This document shows, one piece after another, positions 28,166-33,324 of a stretch of DNA of 45,290 bases. The notes beneath the pieces were generated by a model that made no database searches, was not told where the DNA came from, and worked only from the letters and a program-made list of their open reading frames with translations. The stretch's first letter is position 1. The number at the start of each line of letters is the position of its first letter. Both the position numbers and the translations under genes were made by a program. Origin of the DNA: a virus; the IMG/VR virus record IMGVR_UViG_3300009620_000008, positions 1 through 45,290 of that record; one strand, written 5' to 3'.

Positions 28166-29209
28166 TTATCCATTGTCGATAACTCCGTTTACTAGGTTGC
28201 CCCGTGCGGGGTCCGTACATCCTCCATTGAGGATGTTATCAATAAGTTCCAATTGGAATGCTGGCCGACCGGAAGCCTGGAATGCCTCGTGGGGCGTTGC
28301 AGGATACTCCTGCATGAACTGCACCATGTTGCCATTGCATTCGTTTGCGATGGTGGACCGCCGCCACGCTATCTGGCCTGCGGACCACCCAAAAAGTTCA
28401 CAACCTTCCAGTTCAGAATCATCAAGAGAGGACGTGATCCTATCCGTGTCCTCCTCTGATAGTCCAAAAGAATACTCAGGGTTCTCATGCCACGGCAGGA
28501 AGACTGGCGTGAAATCGTTTGTCCCGTCTATCGCTGACCACCACATATCGTGGAAGTACCCTCCAACCCCGTTGGCCGTACTTTCTAGGATTACCATCGT
28601 CTCTGGAACCTTAGGCACCGACTGCATAAGCCCCAGCATGGTCTGCTCAGGGCTAGGCCAGAATGCTACCTCGCTGGCGTGTACATACTGGTTCGTCATG
28701 CCACGACCGGCATCCTTGTTCTCGGCGCTCTCGATTCTCATCTTGGAGTTCATCGGAGGAGCCAGAACGATCTCTCGCCTGTTGGAATAGTCGCACTTCG
28801 GTTGGAACGGCAAGTTCTCAAAGAAGAACCTGGACATGGCGAACAGTTCAGCCGCACTGTCACCCTTATGGGCAATGACCAAGGCATTCCCGTTCTCCTG
28901 TGTAATCGTGCGTTCGAACAGCCGAGCCTCAGACCAAGTGCTAACTCCCTGCTGTCTTGCCTTCAAGACGATCAATCTAACAGGACGATTCTGAGCCTTG
29001 AGGTCCGTCGTGACCACGTTCAGTCTCTCCTGAACGGTGTTCCACCTCAGATCCTCAACCTCCTGCTTCTTGGTCTTGATCTTCAGAAGTGCCTCGCACC
29101 ACCTCTCTGGTGCCCCAAGGGCCTCACTCAGAGCCCTTAGAGCATCGTCATCCGTCACTACGTCCCCACCACTCAGGGACTCGACGGCCTTCGTAAGGAA
29201 GTCAGACAC
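28166..29209 (-). CDS. terL (N-terminal part): Terminase large subunit, ATPase half, 347 aa
   Basis: The packaging motor ATPase. Walker A KARQQGVST is at residues 83-91, Walker B QYVHASEVAFW at 174-184 (E180), and the coupling motif ESTANG at 209-214. The segment EYPATPHEAFQASGRPAF follows, after which intact TerLs enter the nuclease linker. Here the frame stops after LVNGVIDNG. The start is GTG (29209), placed inside a small hairpin formed with the preceding bases. The ATPase and nuclease halves together (about 587 aa) make a normal-sized terminase. Confidence 0.92.
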   Translation of the reverse strand: MSDFLTKAVESLSGGDVVTDDDALRALSEALGAPERWCEALLKIKTKKQEVEDLRWNTVQERLNVVTTDLKAQNRPVRLIVLKARQQGVSTWSEARLFERTITQENGNALVIAHKGDSAAELFAMSRFFFENLPFQPKCDYSNRREIVLAPPMNSKMRIESAENKDAGRGMTNQYVHASEVAFWPSPEQTMLGLMQSVPKVPETMVILESTANGVGGYFHDMWWSAIDGTNDFTPVFLPWHENPEYSFGLSEEDTDRITSSLDDSELEGCELFGWSAGQIAWRRSTIANECNGNMVQFMQEYPATPHEAFQASGRPAFQLELIDNILNGGCTDPARGNLVNGVIDNG

Positions 29210-29219
29210 TAAAAGTGTC
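29205..29219 (-). promoter_or_regulatory. Hairpin enclosing the terL GTG start codon
   Basis: On the minus strand the sequence GACACT-TTT-AGTGTC forms a 6-bp stem with a 3-nt loop. The GTG start codon lies in the 3' arm, just after the GGGGACAC segment. A stem here could limit initiation until a ribosome or partner opens it. The structure is short and its role is inferred. Confidence 0.45.
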
Positions 29220-29299
29220 CCCTAAGAACCACACTTGATTTATCTCGCTTTCTGTGCAAACCTGCGGGGACGGCGGGCGAAGGATGGTACCCCACTGAA
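29210..29299 (-). other. Gap between terminase small- and large-subunit genes
   Basis: About 90 nt. I see a G/C-rich stretch and no long ORF or T-run terminator. A 28-codon frame ends in TAGTG at the terL start, but it has no ribosome site and is probably chance. Confidence 0.4.
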
Positions 29300-29701
29300 C
29301 TACGCTTCCTCGATCTCTATCCTATGAGTCTCCGTACCACCGTCACCAAGAACGCTGATCTTCTCAAGTACCGCCTTAAGTCGCCCTAGCGACTCCTCAG
29401 CGGCATCAGACTTCTTCCTGTTCTTACCTTTCAACGAGAACGCCTCCATCAGAAGGTCTGCCGCCTTCATACGAAACATAGGTCTTGGACCGCTCAGTTC
29501 ATTAAACAAAGCCGCCAAGATAACCTTCTCCGCTCCAGAGACATCACCCTCGTCCAGGATCTTCTTGGACATCGACTCACTAGCACTAGTGATGTCCTCC
29601 CTGCGTGACATCTCCGCCCCTAGCCTAGCCTCTCTCTGTACCAGCAAATCAGCCTCACCCGCTGACATATTGCCCGATCCGAGATCTGTGAAATTACCCA
29701 T
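29300..29701 (-). CDS. Terminase small subunit candidate, 133 aa
   Basis: ATG 29701 has GGAGA 9 nt upstream and is preferred over an earlier in-frame ATG at 29791, whose leader codes an unlikely peptide. It is the first gene of the late operon, directly before the ATPase half of terminase, where small subunits (DNA recognition) normally sit. The protein is helical and acidic: a Met/Gly-rich start, then LLVQREARLGAEMSRREDI and a basic KGKNRKKSDAA near the end. No helix-turn-helix can be clearly read. The call is from position and size. Confidence 0.55.
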   Translation of the reverse strand: MGNFTDLGSGNMSAGEADLLVQREARLGAEMSRREDITSASESMSKKILDEGDVSGAEKVILAALFNELSGPRPMFRMKAADLLMEAFSLKGKNRKKSDAAEESLGRLKAVLEKISVLGDGGTETHRIEIEEA

Positions 29702-29772
29702 TAGAAGAAGTCTCCATAAAACGAAAAAAATTGTGTGTGACGCCTTTGCTTCTGGACAACCCTGAGTGATGG

Positions 29773-29799
29773 CACCCCTCCCCCCCCGCATAGGGGGTG
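29773..29799. repeat. G/C-tract hairpin in control region
   Basis: A CACCCC (29773-29778) pairs with GGGGTG (29794-29799), with a C-rich interior that allows alternative C-tract pairings with the G-run. It lies about 80 bp upstream of the terminase small-subunit start. It may be an attenuator or protective element in the late leader. Confidence 0.5.
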
Positions 29800-29924
29800 G
29801 TTATCTTCTAACGCGCTCAAGGACGGTCACCCTTACCCTTCTTCTACCATTTCTTTCATACATCTCACAAGTACGTCACCTCACAATTATCTCACTTCTT
29901 TACCTTCTTCTATCATTCACCCCC

Positions 29925-29953
29925 CCGAAGGGGGCGGGTGAATTCTCGTCCCA
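29925..29953. repeat. Strong 12-bp hairpin in control region
   Basis: ATTCACCC (29925-29932) pairs with GGGTGAAT (29946-29953), extended by CCCC/GGGG with one bulged C and a GAAG loop. No T-run follows on either strand at a usual distance. It may insulate the two divergent operons. Confidence 0.6.
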
Positions 29954-29964
29954 CTACTACATCT

Positions 29965-29989
29965 GAATAACCTGATACATCAGTTATTC
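29965..29989. promoter_or_regulatory. Imperfect inverted repeat, operator candidate
   Basis: The left arm GAATAACCTGAT and right arm ATCAGTTATTC are complementary over 11 bases with one extra C and a 2-base centre. It is 54 bp before the first early gene, in A/T-rich DNA. This arrangement is typical of a dimeric regulator site. No regulator gene was recognised in the genome, so the protein could be of host or virion origin. Confidence 0.5.
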
Positions 29990-30002
29990 TCTGTAAACTT
30001 TC

Positions 30003-30018
30003 TACTTACTTACTTACT
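30003..30018. repeat. (TACT)x4 microsatellite
   Basis: Four TACT units directly upstream of the SD of the first early gene. Such runs can vary in copy number and change promoter or leader spacing. No functional evidence beyond the repeat. Confidence 0.7.
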
Positions 30019-30042
30019 TTTATCTTTCTGGAGTTTGTTTCT

Positions 30043-30591
30043 ATGCCCAACTCACACTGTTACCAATGTTCTGGGTCAGGTGTTGTCTTCTGCGACGAAG
30101 AGAACCACCACGAGCCGTGCGACTGCTGTAATCCCGGTGGGAAACTGCATCCGTCCCCCGAGGACATGGCCTGGAACTGTACCTGTTTCGTTCCTTCCGA
30201 TGAGTTCGAAAGCGATCTCCTCCGTGATGCTCTTGACAACGATGACTTCGGTGACGCATGGCTCATCTGGGAGTTTGCCATTGGTTCCATCCTCGACCGT
30301 TCTAGGGAGCAAGTGCTTCTAGCAAATGCAGAGGAGGAGAACCGGGCAGTTGACGAGGCTTGGGCGGAGACGCACGACACTCCCCTGCGGGACTGGTCAG
30401 AGACTGAGGATCATCAGCCTCACCCGGACTGCGAGCCCACACTGCGGGCGGTAGTTGCTGACATTGCGTGGCACGACGAGACTGGCTTCACACTCGTCAC
30501 ACACGACGGCGATGACTTTGAGGAGCATCAGCCCCACCCGGACTGCGAGTCCACACTCCATGCTATCCGGGCGGTTCAGCCCCCCTTCTAG
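30043..30591 (+). CDS. Zinc-finger, acidic protein with duplicated HQPHPDCE motif, 182 aa
   Basis: First early gene, with GGAG 9 nt before the ATG. The N-terminal DnaJ-like zinc-binding region is C6-x2-C9-SGSG, then C26-D-C28-C29-NPGG. The middle is helical and acidic (residues 48-120). Two in-frame direct repeats of HQPHPDCE start at residues 124 and 162; their DNA (30412-30443 and 30526-30557) matches at 30 of 32 bases. The protein ends VQPPF, like the SSB tail. A role in protein or nucleic-acid binding, possibly competing for SSB partners, is inferred. Confidence 0.75.
   Translation: MPNSHCYQCSGSGVVFCDEENHHEPCDCCNPGGKLHPSPEDMAWNCTCFVPSDEFESDLLRDALDNDDFGDAWLIWEFAIGSILDRSREQVLLANAEEENRAVDEAWAETHDTPLRDWSETEDHQPHPDCEPTLRAVVADIAWHDETGFTLVTHDGDDFEEHQPHPDCESTLHAIRAVQPPF
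30412..30443 (+). repeat. In-frame direct repeat, copy 1 (HQPHPDCE)
   Basis: Matches 30526-30557 at 30 of 32 bases. Copies are 114 bp (38 codons) apart, so the duplication is in frame and recent or conserved. Confidence 0.9.
30526..30557 (+). repeat. In-frame direct repeat, copy 2 (HQPHPDCE)
   Basis: Second copy of the 32-bp repeat inside the first early gene. The two differences are at codon third or first positions and give a Pro/Ser change. Confidence 0.9.
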
Positions 30592-30612
30592 GCACCAAGG
30601 GGATTAGTCGTC

Positions 30613-30635
30613 GCCTCCGCCTGAGGGGCGGCGGC
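30613..30635 (+). ncRNA. UGAGG-loop hairpin 1
   Basis: CCGCC-TGAGG-GGCGG with a 1x1 mismatch (T/C) and a GCC/GGC basal stem. It lies between the first early gene and the DUF4326 gene (which starts at 30689). It shares loop and architecture with hairpins at 31119 and 32251, while the stem sequence differs. No T-run follows, so a simple terminator is unlikely. Confidence 0.65.
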
Positions 30636-30688
30636 TTCTCCCTCGTTCCATAGTATTTGTTTAGACACCCCAACAAGGAGGTACGACA

Positions 30689-31036
30689 GTGACTGAGACA
30701 ATCAACATCCGCAACGTTACGCAACTCGATGATGTTGTGTACATCGGGCGACCCGGCAATGGACGATCAGGCTTCTTCGGTAGCCCAATCGTAATCGGCA
30801 AGCCGTGTCCCATCTGCAATAAGAAGCATCGCAAGGCAGGAACTACACTTCCCTGCTTCGAGGCATACGCAAGGCATCGCATTGCCACCGACCCCATCTA
30901 CCGTAAGGGTGTCGCAACCCTGATAGGCAGGACGCTAGGCTGTTTCTGCAAGCCCGGTCCCTGTCACGGTGACGTACTGTCACAGTTGGCAGACGAACTG
31001 ACCCTCGCTGACCCGTCTCCCTGGGACAGGTACTAG
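30689..31036 (+). CDS. DUF4326-like protein, 115 aa
   Basis: Starts with GTG after AGGAGG and a 7-nt spacer. The protein has VVYIGRPGNGRSGFFGSP near residue 16 and LGCFCKPGPCHGDVL near 83-97, both typical of the DUF4326 family found in phages and bacteria. A possible zinc site, CPICNKKHRKAG-TTLPC, is inserted in the middle. The biochemical activity of the family is not known to me. It precedes ssb in the early operon, with a UGAGG-loop hairpin on either side. Confidence 0.75.
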   Translation: MTETINIRNVTQLDDVVYIGRPGNGRSGFFGSPIVIGKPCPICNKKHRKAGTTLPCFEAYARHRIATDPIYRKGVATLIGRTLGCFCKPGPCHGDVLSQLADELTLADPSPWDRY

Positions 31037-31049
31037 GAGGGTCAGGGCT

Positions 31050-31069
31050 TGGGCCTAACTTGCACCGCA
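31050..31069. repeat. 20-bp direct repeat, copy 1
   Basis: Matches 31939-31958 at 19 of 20 bases (core TGGGCCTAACTTG). Both copies are followed by a TGTA within a few bases. They flank ssb at a distance of about 890 bp. May be a promoter, regulator site or recombination trace. Confidence 0.8.
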
Positions 31070-31118
31070 ATGTACCCCCGTTCAAGTCATAGTCACTGGT
31101 GTCCGTAGCACATCGCAC

Positions 31119-31141
31119 GGCCACCTCTGAGGGAGGCGGCC
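31119..31141 (+). ncRNA. UGAGG-loop hairpin 2
   Basis: CCTC-TGAGG-GAGG, a 1x1 mismatch (A/C), and GGCC/GGCC basal pairs. It is 71-88 nt before the ssb start. Its stem is different from hairpin 1 and both are fully paired, which supports RNA-level conservation. Confidence 0.65.
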
Positions 31142-31211
31142 TCGCTCATCTGACATTTAGTCAGTCGAGGTCGTGTCCCAACCCAACGTCACTAACCACA
31201 GGAGGTTTATC

Positions 31212-31667
31212 GTGACAATCAACAACTGGAGTGGAGTCGGTTATCTTACTGCTGACCCCGAGATCAAGGAGGTCGGTGAGGGCGACAAGGCTCGTGAGGT
31301 TGTCAACTTCTCCATCGGAATCAACACCCGATGGGGCAAGGAAGACAGTCAGTCACGTGTTGACTTCATCAACATCACGGCGTGGAACGGCATGGCTAAG
31401 TTCCTCGGCAAGTTCTTCAAGAAGGGTCACAAGATCGAAGTGACTGGCTCCCTTCGTACTGACAAGTACAAGAAGCAGGGCGATGACAAGCACACGTACA
31501 AGACATACGTGCTTGCTAACACCCTCGACTTCGGTAGCACCAAGGCCGAGAAGAACCTGGACGCAACTCAGCCGTCCGAGAACACGCACCTCCCTAAGAC
31601 TGAGCCTAAGGCAGAGCCTGAGCAGGCTGTCTTGGTTGGCAATACCGAGGAGGAACCCCCCTTCTAG
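31212..31667 (+). CDS. ssb: Single-stranded DNA-binding protein, 151 aa
   Basis: Binds and protects single-stranded DNA during replication and recombination. GTG 31212 is chosen because AGGAGG lies 6 nt before it; an earlier in-frame GTG at 31173 lacks a good site. The OB-fold pattern is clear: GVGYLTADPEIKEVG, VVNFSIGINTRWG, RVDFINITAWNGMAKFLGKF and KGHKIEVTGSLRTDKY. The disordered acidic tail ends EEEPPF, a good SSB C-terminal interaction tip. It sits in an early module with a nuclease, an annealing protein and a resolvase. Confidence 0.93.
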   Translation: MTINNWSGVGYLTADPEIKEVGEGDKAREVVNFSIGINTRWGKEDSQSRVDFINITAWNGMAKFLGKFFKKGHKIEVTGSLRTDKYKKQGDDKHTYKTYVLANTLDFGSTKAEKNLDATQPSENTHLPKTEPKAEPEQAVLVGNTEEEPPF

Positions 31668-31684
31668 GCACACACAATAGCCTC

Positions 31685-31711
31685 GCCCGGTGGCGTTACA
31701 AGTAACCGGGC
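31685..31711 (+). terminator. Hairpin after ssb
   Basis: 7-bp GCCCGGT/ACCGGGC stem beginning 17 nt past the ssb stop, with a 13-nt loop. It is followed by TCTTACATTC, so no clear T-run. It may be a weak terminator or an mRNA-end stabiliser. Confidence 0.45.
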
Positions 31712-31736
31712 TCTTACATTCAACCAGTGAAGAACG

Positions 31737-31754
31737 GCAGGCACATGTACCTGC
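31737..31754. promoter_or_regulatory. 18-bp near-perfect palindrome
   Basis: GCAGGCACATGTACCTGC has 8 of 9 matching pairs around an ACATGT centre. It lies in a non-coding stretch after ssb and looks like a dimer-binding operator. Its regulator is unknown. Confidence 0.45.
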
Positions 31755-31890
31755 TTAGTAGTGTCAATCTGGGAGACCAAGCGTCGAGATCTGCGTGACT
31801 AACACACTCCTTCCTGTTCTCAAGTACACGGGGCAGGTAAATCAGTACCGTAAGGTAGGTAGTCTGAGGAGTTAGACCATCTCTAGGCCC

Positions 31891-31927
31891 GGTGGAGCCT
31901 ATCAGCAATCCACCATTCCTTTTTTTT
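31891..31927 (+). terminator. Intrinsic terminator
   Basis: GGTGGA (31891-31896) pairs with TCCACC (31909-31914), followed by ATTCC and a run of eight T residues (31920-31927). It likely ends the transcript containing DUF4326 and ssb. Confidence 0.65.
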
Positions 31928-31938
31928 GTCGAGGGGCC

Positions 31939-31958
31939 TGGGCCTAACTTGGACCGCA
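31939..31958. repeat. 20-bp direct repeat, copy 2
   Basis: Matches 31050-31069 with one difference (G for C in TTGGA versus TTGCA). The change creates a GGA placed 8 nt before the ATG of the micropeptide at 31962. Confidence 0.8.
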
Positions 31959-31961
31959 TCA

Positions 31962-32045
31962 ATGTATGAACGACTAGAACGACAAGGATGGGGCGTACTC
32001 ATAGTACTGAGTATCTACGGCCTCATGGTATGGCTAATCAATTAG
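31962..32045 (+). CDS. Possible membrane micropeptide, 27 aa
   Basis: ATG is 8 nt after GGA in the repeat element. The product begins MYERLERQGW and has one hydrophobic helix GVLIVLSIYGLMVWLI. It is too short for family recognition. Similar small membrane peptides are common in phage early regions, but chance is possible. Confidence 0.35.
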   Translation: MYERLERQGWGVLIVLSIYGLMVWLIN

Positions 32046-32091
32046 CATTTCGTTTCGAAACATAGGGTATTATTTTCTTGGAGGTTATATC

Positions 32092-32235
32092 ATGCCCGAC
32101 TTCTGTCACGTCTGTGAAGCACAGTTAGTAGAGGGTATGTGTCCCGCTCGGTCGAGGCACACTGCCATATATCGAGGATGGTTTCTCGATTTCATTGTCA
32201 CTATTCTGGTGGCAATGCCTCTCTTTCTGCTATAG
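32092..32235 (+). CDS. Zinc-ribbon plus membrane-anchor micro-protein, 47 aa
   Basis: GGAGG lies 7 nt before the ATG, an excellent SD. Residues 1-20 are MPDFCHVCEAQLVEGMCPAR, containing C5-x2-C8 and C17. The C-terminal half (FLDFIVTILVAMPLFLL) is one membrane helix. A cytoplasmic zinc motif tethered to the membrane would suit an early anti-host protein, but there is no direct evidence. The stop is followed 18 nt later by UGAGG hairpin 3. Confidence 0.65.
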   Translation: MPDFCHVCEAQLVEGMCPARSRHTAIYRGWFLDFIVTILVAMPLFLL

Positions 32236-32250
32236 TAAACCCCCTTCGCC

Positions 32251-32269
32251 CCCCGTCTGAGGGACGGGG
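32251..32269 (+). ncRNA. UGAGG-loop hairpin 3
   Basis: CCCCGTC-TGAGG-GACGGGG, a 7-bp continuous stem, 45 nt before the SD-led 142-aa gene. It shares the same UGAGG loop with hairpins 1 and 2, while all stems differ. Confidence 0.65.
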
Positions 32270-32313
32270 CTCTCGGAGGGTACGCATTAACTACAACCAA
32301 TGGAGGTTACACC

Positions 32314-32742
32314 ATGGGCGCATGGAAAAAGGTAGACATGGAAGACAAAGCACGACAGGCACTGGATCTCTCAACGATGAGCGATGAAGAGATCACTGCC
32401 AAGCACACAGTAGATGTTCTCAACAAGGTTGAGGAATCAATCGAGCAAAGCAAGGAGTATGCAACGAGATGTGCGGTAGCACACCTAGCCCAAGGGCTTG
32501 AGCATGACCTCGACGAGATCCTCAAGACTGCTGACCACCACGATGTGGTCTGGCTTGAAGAGTTCTTCAGGCATCACGCCGCTATCTGTCACGCCAAGGC
32601 AGAGAACATGGTTGATGAGGCAAGAGATGCCAACATCGATCCCCTTCCTGGCATGGAAGAAGAGGGAGAGGACTTGCTTAGCATCACTGATGATGATCAG
32701 ACTCTCATCATCCATGGCGAGGATGACAATGGGCCTTTCTGA
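32314..32742 (+). CDS. Acidic early protein with SSB-tail-like C-terminus, 142 aa
   Basis: GGAGG with a 7-nt spacer precedes the ATG. The protein is helical (SIEQSKEYATRCAVAHLAQGL; HHDVVWLEEFFRHHAAICHAK) and His/Cys containing. An acidic linker ends HGEDDNGPF, close to the DDxxPF tip used by SSB to recruit partners. It could mimic SSB or compete for its partners. No known domain. The next gene overlaps by 14 bp. Confidence 0.7.
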   Translation: MGAWKKVDMEDKARQALDLSTMSDEEITAKHTVDVLNKVEESIEQSKEYATRCAVAHLAQGLEHDLDEILKTADHHDVVWLEEFFRHHAAICHAKAENMVDEARDANIDPLPGMEEEGEDLLSITDDDQTLIIHGEDDNGPF

Positions 32743-33148
32743 TGAACTTGATGCCTGTGGTACCAAGCCTGTTCACTATCAATCAGTGACACAGTATACG
32801 GACACACGACAACGATGGCACATCTTTCAATATCGTGAGTTCCTTACCCTTCTTATACAGAGAAGGATAGGCATTCCTGTTGAAGTAACCAACGACTATG
32901 TGTGTCACACATACTGCACACACTGCGATGGTACTGGCTATATCTACAGGGACAATGGAACCAACAACCCTGCGTGTGACCACTGCTATGGTGACGGCGA
33001 AGGCTCAAGCGAAGCCGAGCATGTCCTTGCTAACTTCTATTACAATGGCAAGAACAGGAAGTGGTGTACATACTGCTGGAGATTCTTCGAAGAGGAGGAA
33101 TCACCATCAGCATTGTCAATCGTACTCTTCTCGGAGGAGGAAGAATGA
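32729..33148 (+). CDS. DnaJ-type zinc-finger protein, 139 aa
   Basis: ATG 32729 is chosen because GAGG lies 7 nt upstream; longer upstream frames overlap the previous gene completely. It has two CxxCxGxG units, C63-x2-C66 (CTHCDGTG) and C83-x2-C86 (CDHCYGDG), plus C113-x2-C116. These are the zinc-binding modules of DnaJ's central domain. No J-domain is present. The end is very acidic (FSEEEE). Possible role in protein binding or folding. Confidence 0.75.
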   Translation: MGLSDELDACGTKPVHYQSVTQYTDTRQRWHIFQYREFLTLLIQRRIGIPVEVTNDYVCHTYCTHCDGTGYIYRDNGTNNPACDHCYGDGEGSSEAEHVLANFYYNGKNRKWCTYCWRFFEEEESPSALSIVLFSEEEE

Positions 33149-33324
33149 TGAACAAGTATAGAGTAGAAGTCTGTTATTTTGTCACTCGCACTTGGATTGC
33201 TGAAGCGGCAGATGGGGCCTCGGCAGAAGAGTATGCGTGGGATCATTGGGAGGAGGGGGTTGAGGAAGATTGCGATTATCCCAAACCTGAGATGGAAGTA
33301 ACTCCTTGGGAGGAGGAAGAATGA
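33148..33324 (+). CDS. Small acidic protein, 58 aa
   Basis: AGGAGG lies 7 nt before ATG 33148; an adjacent ATG at 33145 is too close for that SD. The product is beta-like early (NKYRVEVCYFVTRTWIAEA) and ends with EMEVTPWEEEE, so it is strongly acidic. Its stop overlaps the nuclease start as ATGA. Acidic small phage proteins are often DNA mimics, but no evidence distinguishes that here. Confidence 0.65.
   Translation: MNKYRVEVCYFVTRTWIAEAADGASAEEYAWDHWEEGVEEDCDYPKPEMEVTPWEEEE

Larger units (their letters stand above)
29702..30042. promoter_or_regulatory. Divergent control region between late and early operons
   Basis: The only divergent intergenic region (341 bp) in the genome. Content: a C-tract/G-tract hairpin at 29773-29799; a pyrimidine-rich stretch of repeated CTTCT/CTCAC elements (about 29834-29936); a strong hairpin at 29925-29953; an 11-bp-arm inverted repeat at 29965-29989; a (TACT)x4 microsatellite at 30003-30018; and an SD (GGAG, 9 nt) for the first early gene. 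Promoters for both directions must lie here, but no consensus -35/-10 pair is convincing. Operator and origin functions are possible. Confidence 0.6.
31668..32091. other. Structured intergenic region after ssb
   Basis: 424 bp with little coding evidence. In order it holds a GCCCGGT/ACCGGGC hairpin (31685-31711), a palindrome (31737-31754), an intrinsic terminator (31891-31927), the second copy of the 20-bp repeat (31939-31958), a possible 27-aa micropeptide (31962-32045) and a weak promoter-like TATTAT at 32068-32073. The 80-codon minus-strand frame 31720-31962 looks like chance. Confidence 0.55.

Noticed and set aside
28173-28790. 205-codon plus-strand frame
   Set aside because: Antisense to the terminase ATPase half, whose motifs are unmistakable.
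29216-29299. 28-codon frame ending in TAGTG at the terL start
   Set aside because: No SD and unusual composition; probably chance despite the neat overlap.
31720-31962. 80-codon minus-strand frame after ssb
   Set aside because: It runs through a terminator and a palindrome, has no SD and opposes the early transcript; likely chance.
32045-32074. Promoter-like element with TATTAT
   Set aside because: The matching -35 is poor; a -10-like hexamer alone is not enough to annotate a promoter.
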